A stretch of 64,000 nt of DNA from Panulirus ornatus (taxonomy: Eukaryota; Arthropoda; Malacostraca; Decapoda; Palinuridae): the NCBI RefSeq assembly GCF_036320965.1, contig NC_092225.1, positions 58,842,424 to 58,906,423 on the forward strand. The letters run 5' to 3'. The notes below the pieces were generated by a model that worked only from the letters and a program-made list of their open reading frames with translations, made no database searches and was not told where the DNA came from. This document shows, piece by piece, positions 56,941 through 64,000 of the stretch (position 1 is its first letter; each line of letters opens with the position of its first letter). The position numbers were made by a program, and so were the translations under genes.

Positions 56941-57415
56941 ATTGCTGCCCATGTAAGTACGGATGTACATACATGTGCATCTATGGAGGAAGGTATGTAG
57001 TAGCCCATGTGTATGAGAATGCATGCTACACTCTACCTACGTGGAAAGTCGAATTTCTGCTTATTCGTGTAGGAAGGTATATAACTGCTAACTAATACAT
57101 ATGAAGGGATTAAGAAGCCATCAAAGCAGCAGGTGCTCAGCCTAGATAGACAGGAAAAAGGCTGCTCAATATACTCGCAAGGGAATGCATAGATGTACAT
57201 ATTACTGAGAGGCAAGGCGATGTTACCTATCTTAAGGGCGTACAGCCAAGCTGATGTTCTATCTAAGGGCGTAAAGTCAAGGCGATGTCCCCTTATCCAA
57301 GAGGGTAAATAGCTAATCCCCTTCGTATACATGTATTTACCCACCTATTTACTGACACATAGCTGAGCACCTGTGTGCTGGGGTACAAATGGATACACAT
57401 TTGTACCTAACGTAA
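56941..57415. repeat. Eroded 28-bp repeat and related sequence
   Basis: Recognisable GGAAGGTATGTAG, CCCATGTA and CTATCTAAGGGCGTA phrases link the two better-preserved 28-bp arrays; spacing is irregular. Confidence 0.6.
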
Positions 57416-58080
57416 GGAGACATACAAACCGGTCATTTATATGGTGAAACACGTAGCTGCTTACCTATGCAGTCTGGAACACAACTGGTTATCCATATAG
57501 GGAGTCAGGAGCTCCTTACCCATGTAGTAGCGCATGGAGGTACTTACTTCAGCGACAGGATATGTAGCAGTGCAATTAAAGAGTAATGCATGTAGCTTCT
57601 CACTTAAGTAGTGAGGCATGTAGCTGCTTACTTAAGTGGCAATGCATGCAGCTGTTCACTTAAGTATTGAGGCATGTAGAAGTTCACTTAAAAAGTGAGG
57701 CATGTAGCTGGTCACTTAAGTACTGAGGTATGTAGCTGCTCATTTAAGTACTGAGGCATGTAGGTGTTCACTTAAAAAGTTAGGCATGTAGCTACTCACT
57801 TACATAGAGAGGTACACTGCCGGTCATACATGCAGGATGGCGCCTAGCTCTTCCCCTCTGTAGTATACCATGCAACAGCTCACTTGAGCAGAGAAGCATG
57901 TAGCTGCTCTTGTAAGGTACAGAAGCACGCACGAAGTGATCTGTGCACGAAGGCACACAGCTGTGCATCCGTATACGGAGGCATGTCCTTGATTTCCTAC
58001 GTGGGATGGTAAGTACCTGCTCGACCTCTGCAGGGAAGCGTGTAGCGCAGGTCTGTATAAGGAAGGAGGTAGCAGTTCGT
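57416..58080. repeat. 28-bp minisatellite, second sub-family
   Basis: Unit GAGGCATGTAGCTGCTCACT plus TAAGTAGT, the same ancestral unit as at 56.1-56.9 kb but with a distinct spacer. About eight clear units at 57570-57820, degenerate on both sides. Confidence 0.85.
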
Positions 58081-58690
58081 CTATGAAGAGAGAGAGAGGT
58101 AGGGCAAGACGTGGTCTTCGTGGGGAGGTTAGCAAGAGCAACCAGATCGGACCAACGTCAGATCACAGCTGGTGTAGGATATACCCTTTGAAGGCTTGAA
58201 GGTAACGGTCCTTACCTTAGATGTGTGAAGTGTAAGAATCTGGGTTAAAAGAGGAATCTTCCTTACCCATCATTCTTAACGGGACAAAATTGTAACCTTA
58301 AACTCTCACCCCTGACCTCTGAAACTGAGGCAGAAGTAGAACTTCGTCTGCAGCATCTGTGCTACTGTTCTAGTCAATTTCCAAATACCAGGTCATGACA
58401 TGTCAAGCAGAAAAGCATTGAGTTGCATCTGCGCTTACAAACACATGAAAATCGGGGACGTTCTGGAAATGGTAACTTCTTTTCAAGACTAGAATTCTAA
58501 TTGCTTACATATGCCCTTAGCTCAGACTTCAAAAGGAAGTTTTACTTTTGGAGTGTATATAGCGAATGTCTATCAAAACCGTTTGCTGAAGCAGATCATT
58601 CATTCAAGACCACAAAGATTAATACATCATCAGAGATTAACTGTACGGATCTGCGCTCTCGTTAAATATCTGTTTCTGTTTCTGCACGTC
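58081..58690. other. Unassigned sequence
   Basis: Nothing recognised. Confidence 0.4.
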
Positions 58691-59090
58691 CGTCCGTCTG
58701 TGTCCCTCTTTACTGTGTCTATTGTACCCGTGTACCGTGCACACGTTTCTGTACCGCCCTCGATTTGCAGGACAATTTTCTTTACCTCTACTATGCCACT
58801 TGCTAGTTTCCGAGCGTGTCTATTTGTCTGTGTCCTTCCTGCCCTACTGTGGCTGTGGTAATCATAAACAAAGCCCTCTGCAAGTTTCTGTGCCACCCTT
58901 GATTTGCAGGGCACCTGACTGTGCCTCTATTTTCCCACCTCTATGCTTCTGAGCGTTTTTCTATCTGTCTGCAAAGTCTAATTTCCCCTGTCTGTTTCTA
59001 CAAGCATCCATCTGTCTGTCTCTCTCTGTCTGTCTGTTTGTCTGTACACCTGTTTTTCCAACCGTATGGTCTTGGAGCGCGCCTATCTAT
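58691..59090. repeat. Diverged tandem duplication, unit about 150 bp
   Basis: 58745-58835 and 58895-58980 share CTCGATTTGCAGG / CTTGATTTGCAGG, the ACCTCTACTATGC / ACCTCTATGCTTC segment and TCCGAGCGTGTCTATTTGTC / TCTGAGCGTTTTTCTATCTG. A third partial copy follows near 59055. CTGTCTGT runs fill the gaps. Confidence 0.7.

Positions 59091-59093
<3 letters not shown>

Positions 59094-59138
<45 letters not shown>
59094..59138. repeat. (GT)n microsatellite
   Basis: About 45 bases of GT. Confidence 0.98.
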
Positions 59139-59648
59139 CCCCTTGGTGACCTGTTGGATCCTGAACTCCTTAACCACTCGTTTTTCTGCTTCACTTGCCT
59201 CACACACACACACACCTCAATTGCCGCCTTCGCCCGAGCACTACATCAAAGGGGTGCGGCGCGACCTCTCTGCCCAACCTCTACCCTTACACTCGTCATA
59301 TTTGTTGTCATGCTAGACGCACTCTCGTGCCCACTCCGTGCGAGCGATATCCCTAAAAGAGGATTAGCCAGGCGTGTGTTCTCACCACAGACTCTATCGG
59401 CAAGGTAACAAAAGCCCCGGTCTGAAATAGAGAGATCAAGACGGGAGGTGGAACAAGATACGAGGCAAAAAAAAAAAAAAAAAAAAAAAGAGCAACGCCA
59501 GTGAATTCAATATTAGAGAATTATAAGGCAATTCACGACCCTTGATCTGATGCGCTGGATCTTCAAGTTATAATAGATTACAGGCTTGGGCGAATATTAT
59601 CCACCCACACACCCCCAACCCACGTCGTCTCTCCCACTTACCCCTTCC
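59139..59648. other. Unassigned sequence with a poly(A) run
   Basis: A-run of about 22 bases at 59468-59489; nothing else recognised. Confidence 0.4.
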
Positions 59649-59649
59649 A

Positions 59650-59684
<35 letters not shown>
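59649..59684. repeat. (CA)n microsatellite
   Basis: About 36 bases of CA, left of SINE-T copy 2. Confidence 0.98.
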
Positions 59685-59688
<4 letters not shown>

Positions 59689-59692
59689 TCAT

Positions 59693-59811
59693 ATGTTCGG
59701 GTTTTCGATCCCTGGCGAGGCAGTCGACCCACATCCAACCCAGGAGGAGTCCATCCTCTCCCCCCTTCCCCCCATCGGGGCTGGTCGATAAATGGATACC
59801 TGTTTCAGGCT

Positions 59812-59813
<2 letters not shown>
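59693..59813 (+). mobile_element. SINE-T copy 2, 3' part
   Basis: Starts near a box B-like GGTTTTCGATCCC and shares the body with copy 1 (GTCGACCCACATCCAACCCA, GGGGCTGGTCGATAAATGGA, TACCTGTTTCAGGCTGG). It runs directly into a long (GT)n tract, which is probably this SINE family's own 3' tail. Confidence 0.7.

Positions 59814-59880
<67 letters not shown>
59814..59880. repeat. (GT)n microsatellite, SINE-T tail
   Basis: About 67 bases of GT continuing from SINE-T. Confidence 0.97.
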
Positions 59881-59883
<3 letters not shown>

Positions 59884-59975
59884 TACATAGGAGTAAAGAC
59901 ATGGTACATATACACAAGGTTATGGGTCGGGGCAACACGTCTGTAAGACACTCCCTATAACACACAAGCAGTAAT

Positions 59976-59997
59976 CACACACACACACACACACACT
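59976..59997. repeat. (CA)n microsatellite
   Basis: About 22 bases of CA. Confidence 0.95.
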
Positions 59998-60151
59998 GAG
60001 GACAAGTAAAATCACTTTCCCGGCAATTAAACCGAGACGACGAGGTCTGCAACTAGACTATAACAATGGATGACGTGAAGAGGACCAGCACCTTACAACA
60101 CCATGCTGAAAATGGACTCGTCCCCACCCGCCAGACTGGCTCCTGTCACAC

Positions 60152-60596
60152 AGTCTGACTGGCCAGACGTACATACAGCCCGCTGACTGGATGTAGCCCA
60201 AGCAGTTCTCTGACTGGATGCAGTCAATGTCTGACTGGCCACACGACCATACAGCTCACTGACTGGATGCAGTCACAGTCTGACTGGTCACACGACCATA
60301 CAGATCACTGACTGGATGCAGTCAATGTCTGTCAGGCCACACGACCATACAGATCACTGACTGGATGTAGCCCACACAGTTCACTAACTGGATGCAGTCA
60401 ATGTCTGTCAGGCCACACGACCATACAGACCACTGACTGGATGCAATCACAGTCTGACTGGTCACACGACCATACAAACCACTTAACTGGATGCAGTCCA
60501 CACGGTTTGCTCACCGGATGTCAGCCCAAACAGTTTACTGACTGTAAGCCGTCCACATGAGTCTGACTGTCCACACACCCACACAGTCCAGTGACT
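60152..60596. repeat. 49-bp minisatellite, about 8-9 copies
   Basis: Unit CTGACTGGATGCAGTCAATG, TCTGTCAGGCCACACGACCA, TACAGATCA with indels. Each unit contains GACTGGATGCAGTC, an imperfect dyad. Confidence 0.92.
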
Positions 60597-60735
60597 GGTG
60601 AAGTAACCGGTGAAGCTTTCTGTCCTCCGGCTGAGAGGATGCAGGCTCTCGTCCGTGACTGGCTGGGAAGATAACCATTATCTACTGCAGTCAGATAACT
60701 AGAGGAAATCTCTCAACAAACCACGTGATCACATC

Positions 60736-60955
60736 CGTAACTGATTTATCCATCCATTTACCTATCCGTAACTCATGTGATAACTTATCAATCCATTTAC
60801 CTATCCGTAACTCATGTGATAACTTATCAATCCATTTACTTATTCGTAACTTAGTGTGATGTCAATTTATCAATTCATTTACCTATTCGTAACTCAGTGG
60901 GATAATAACTTATCCATTTACTTATCTGTAACTCAGTGTAATACTAACTTAACAA
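60736..60955. repeat. 39-bp minisatellite, about 5 copies
   Basis: Unit AACTCATGTGATAACTTATC plus AATCCATTTACCTATCCGT. Confidence 0.92.
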
Positions 60956-61084
60956 TGTTCCTATCGATCTATTAGGCTGTCTATCCATATACGTCATCTA
61001 CTCGTATATCTATCTAATCATCAAAGTTTTTCTGTTACGAGTTATGGATCGGTCTACCTATCTATCAATCTACCTGTATCTATA

Positions 61085-61640
61085 GAGACAGTAGAAGCAC
61101 ATGTAAGAGAAACAGAAATGAAAGGAAGGTAGAACAAACATACACAGAAGAGACATAGAGGAGACACAGAGAATATATTAGTAAAAGAAACACGCAGAAG
61201 AAACTTAAGCGGAAGAGACATTCAGAAGAAACATGATTAGAAGAAACAGAGATGGAAGAAACATGGGCAGAAGAAATAGTCAGAAGAAACACGTGTAGAA
61301 GAAATATTGTTGGAAGAAACGTAGGCAAAAGGAACAAGTAAAGAAACAGATGCAGAAGAAACATGTGAGGAAGAAACAGGTACAACAAACACAGGGGGAT
61401 GAAACAATCAGACGAAACACAGACAGATGAAACAGTCAGACGAAACATAGACAGAGGAAACATAGGTGCAAGAAACAGACATATGTAGAAGAAACAGAGG
61501 CAGAAGAAACTTTCGGAAGAAACCATGAAGGAGAAACACGTGCAGAAGAAACACAGGAAGGAAAACCATTTCTCTTAGAACAAACACAGAGAAAAGAAAC
61601 ACGAGAAAAATTGAAAGAAGAAACAAGAACAGAAATAAAA
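61085..61640. repeat. Purine-rich degenerate repeat (AGAAGAAACA)n
   Basis: About 550 bases in which AGAAGAAAC, GAGGAAACA and AGATGAAAC phrases recur every 12-20 bases, nearly all purine on the plus strand apart from C and a few T. The minus frame of 148 codons rich in FLLxxFL is the translation of this bias. Confidence 0.85.
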
Positions 61641-61794
61641 CTAGAGACAGGTATTAAGCTAGAGAGGTTAACAAACAGTCAGACGGACGGAGATGGATGT
61701 GCAGACGGATTTGAAAAGATAAAAGAATAAGGAAAGAAGTCACGAAGTGCACAGGTTAATGCTTTTAAAAACTAAAACAGATGGAATGACGGAT

Positions 61795-62645
61795 GTATCA
61801 AAGAGTAGTTGCGTTGTGCTCAAGGGTCTTAGCGTTGTGCTGCTCAAGGGTCGTAGCGTTGTGCTCAAGGGTCGTAGCGTTGTGCTCAAGGGTCTTAGTG
61901 TTGTGCTGCTCAAGGGTCGCAGCGTTGTGCTGCTCAAGGGTCGTAGCGCTGTGCTGCTCAAGGGTCGTAGCGCTGTGCTCAAGGGTCTTAGCGTTGTGCT
62001 ACTCAAGGGTCGTAGCGTTGTGCTGCTCAAGGGTCGTAGCGCTGTGCTCAAGGGTCTTAGCGTTGTGCTGCTCAAGGGTCATAGCGTTGTGCTCAAGGGT
62101 CTTAGCGTTGTGCTGCTCAAGGGTCATAGCGTTGCGCTCAAGGGATGTAGCGTTGTGCTGCTCAAGGGTCGTAACGTCGTGCTCAAGGGTCTTAGCGTTG
62201 TGCTGCTCAAGGGTCATAGCGTTGTGCTCAAGGGTCTTAGCGTTGCGCTCAAGGGATGTAGCGTTGTGCTGCTCAAGGGTCGTAACGTCATGCTCAAGGG
62301 TCTTAGCGTTGTGCTGCTCAAGGGTCATAGCGTTGTGCTCAAGGGTCATAGCGTTGTGCTCAAGGGTCTTAGCGTTGTGCTGCTCAAGGGTCGCAGCGTT
62401 GCGCTCAAGGGATGTAGCGTTGTGCTGCTCAAGGGTCGTAACGTCGTGCTCAAGGGTCGTAACGTCGTGCTCAAGGGTCTTACCGTTGTGCTGCTTAAGG
62501 GTTGTAGCGTTGTACTGCTCAAAGGTCGTAGCGTTGTGCTGCTCAAAGGTCGTAGCGTTGTGCTCAAGGGTCTTGGCGTTGCGTTGCTCAAGGGTCGTAG
62601 CGTTGTGCTGCCGAAGGGTCGTAGCGTCCAGTTCAAGGGTGATAT
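61795..62645. repeat. Repeat E minisatellite, mixed 21- and 24-bp units, about 38 copies
   Basis: Units GTGCTCAAGGGTCGTAGCGTT (21) and GTGCTGCTCAAGGGTCGTAG plus CGTT (24, extra GCT), interspersed with variants GTCTTAGCGTT and GATGTAGCGTT. Both lengths are multiples of three and the unit has few stops, so a plus frame of 368 codons (61747-62853) with a VVLKGRS / VVLLKGRS repeat and several other frames are open. No signal of a host gene at either end, so it is listed as repeat. Confidence 0.95.
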
Positions 62646-62659
62646 AGTCTTTCCCAAGG

Positions 62660-63524
62660 ATCGTGCCATCATGAACTCAAGACATAACAAAGATAAGGAT
62701 AACGTAAGAGACAAAACTCTGACGATGATCCACACAGCCGTCGACTTGAACATATTCTTTCCCATAATTTTCCATATCCTCTTGAAAAGACATGGAGGCT
62801 TATGGATTCCATGTCATGACATTGTCTACTCATTAATTTGTCCATATATCTAGCAATCTATCTTTGCTCATAATCTTACTATGTTTCATTTTCCTACAGG
62901 CAAGTATAATCATCAGTGTCTCTAGTTATCCATCCATTTACCTGTCGACCTAATTTGACCATCAACTCTCTAAAGTCGTGTCACATACACAGACGGTAGT
63001 AATGCTGTGGATAGAATTCTTTGGCGAGGAATTTTTGTAGCGAAAAGATCTAGATACTGAGGAGGAGGAGCAGTAGGAAGAAGAGCAGGAGGATGAAGAG
63101 GAGGAAGAGGAGGAAGAAGTAATAGAGAAGGAATGGGTCTTTCAACCTCACTACCCACCAGGCTGGTCGATCTTTTCTTCAACACCAAAATAATACGGCG
63201 CACTGACTCGACCTTCACTGTCTCCCATCTCAGTCTTAAAGATCTCTTGATTCCCACTAGTGCAAGCCATGCTCAATGGCAACATCACTACAGCAAATAT
63301 CTTCTTCGAGAAACCCGTAACATCATATCCGTATCCTAAATCACGTCCCCGTGAACAATAGAATTTTCCATGTCCGCTTAATTTGCTTTTCCAAATCAAC
63401 CCCCATCATCCGATTCAGTAATGCCAGTGAGGCTGCCTCTCGAACCTCAATTGTTATCAGATATGCCTCTTTGTCCATCTCAATATACCGCAGTTACAAT
63501 AATAATGACATGAAATCGGCTACA

Positions 63525-63525
<1 letters not shown>
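62660..63525. other. Unassigned sequence
   Basis: Contains an imperfect GGA/AGA triplet run at 63060-63125; no domain or element recognised. Confidence 0.4.

Positions 63526-63529
<4 letters not shown>

Positions 63530-63585
<56 letters not shown>
63530..63585. repeat. (CT)n microsatellite
   Basis: About 56 bases of CT. Confidence 0.98.
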
Positions 63586-63587
<2 letters not shown>

Positions 63588-63863
63588 ACCAAGACTGGTT
63601 GGTCACTCTGTTATCGATCACGAAATAGGTAAAAGGAGCACACACCAACGCGATGCCCCTGGACTCGCACATTACCCGCTAGTCCGTTGATGGAGGGAGG
63701 GAAGAGATTATGTCTTAATCTTTAAATATAAACTCGTGCGAGAGGACGACTATGGCAGCTCTCTCAGCTGATCAGTCATATTGCAGAATCGTTAACAAAT
63801 GTGCAAAACTATTAATATCAAATCGTAGAATATCGCAAGTGGTGTAGACCATTAAAGGCAATA

Positions 63864-63913
<50 letters not shown>
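63864..63913. repeat. (GT)n-(TA)n microsatellite
   Basis: Short GT then about 38 bases of TA, adjoining SINE-B copy 5. Confidence 0.97.
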
Positions 63914-63917
<4 letters not shown>

Positions 63918-64000
63918 CCTGGGGGTAGGGGAGAAATAATACTTCCCACGTATTCCCTGCGTGTCGTAGAAGGCGACTAAAAGGGGAGGGAGCGGGTGGC
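63914..64000 (+). mobile_element. SINE-B copy 5, cut by window end
   Basis: Starts CATCCCTGGGGGTAGGGGAG right after TA and continues TTCCCTGCGTGTCGTAGAAG and AGGGGAGGGAGCGG, matching the sense 5' end of copy 3. The rest lies outside the window. Confidence 0.82.

Noticed and set aside
61080..61526. 148-residue Phe/Leu-rich minus frame as a membrane protein
   Set aside because: Translation of the purine-rich repeat from its pyrimidine strand; hydrophobicity is a by-product of TTC/CTT codons.
61747..62853. 368-codon frame as a real gene
   Set aside because: Five other frames over the same array are also open, the peptide is a simple repeat of the minisatellite unit, and the flanks have no gene features.

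Overview
The window looks like repeat-dominated, non-coding nuclear DNA from an animal, most likely a decapod crustacean or a close relative. That placement is an inference. It rests on the extreme density of long (TA)n, (CA)n and (GA)n tracts, the mix of non-LTR retrotransposons, Penelope-like elements and tRNA-headed SINEs, and the absence of compact gene structure. No host protein-coding gene could be supported. Almost every long reading frame is a translated microsatellite, a translated minisatellite or the opposite strand of a mobile element.

Region by region. 0.4-1.7 kb holds a decayed CR1/Jockey-like LINE. 1.9-2.7 kb is a stack of short element pieces (two Penelope tails and one SINE-like element, 'SINE-B') separated by (TA)n. 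6.5-8.6 kb has two Penelope-like (PLE) ends arranged head to head, one with a recognisable GIY-YIG endonuclease, followed by the 3' part of an RTE-like LINE ('LINE-C'). 11.4-12.4 kb and 18.9-19.9 kb are further CR1/Jockey-like remnants. 17.0-18.3 kb is a young SINE-B plus LINE-C compound with an FADD reverse transcriptase motif. 21.4-24.3 kb contains SINE-B, a foldback of a second PLE family and a decayed endonuclease-plus-RT LINE. 27.4-30.1 kb holds 41-bp and 20-bp minisatellites. 31.4-31.8 kb is a third LINE-C tail, 32.0-32.2 kb a foldback (MITE-like) element, and 38.8-39.0 kb a fourth SINE-B. 42.4-44.3 kb is a CR1/Jockey-like LINE on the minus strand with FADD retained. 50.2-51.5 kb chains a tRNA-derived SINE, a PLE tail and an old LINE-C. 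52.4-53.3 kb is a dead piggyBac transposase on the minus strand. 55.1-62.65 kb is largely minisatellite, with 28-, 49-, 39- and 21/24-bp arrays. A fifth SINE-B runs off the right end.

How the parts relate. SINE-B and LINE-C share the same short 3' module next to (TA)n, which suggests SINE-B uses LINE-C machinery. LINE-C, SINE-B and both PLE families are nearly always bordered by (TA)n, so these tracts look like preferred landing sites, or are made at insertion. The PLE tails carry a hammerhead-ribozyme-like core. A dispersed repeat ('repeat E') carries nuclear-receptor DR1-like sites and has expanded into 20-24-bp minisatellites at several loci. These relations come from comparing copies inside this window only. 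Coordinates of decayed elements are approximate, commonly within 20-50 bases.
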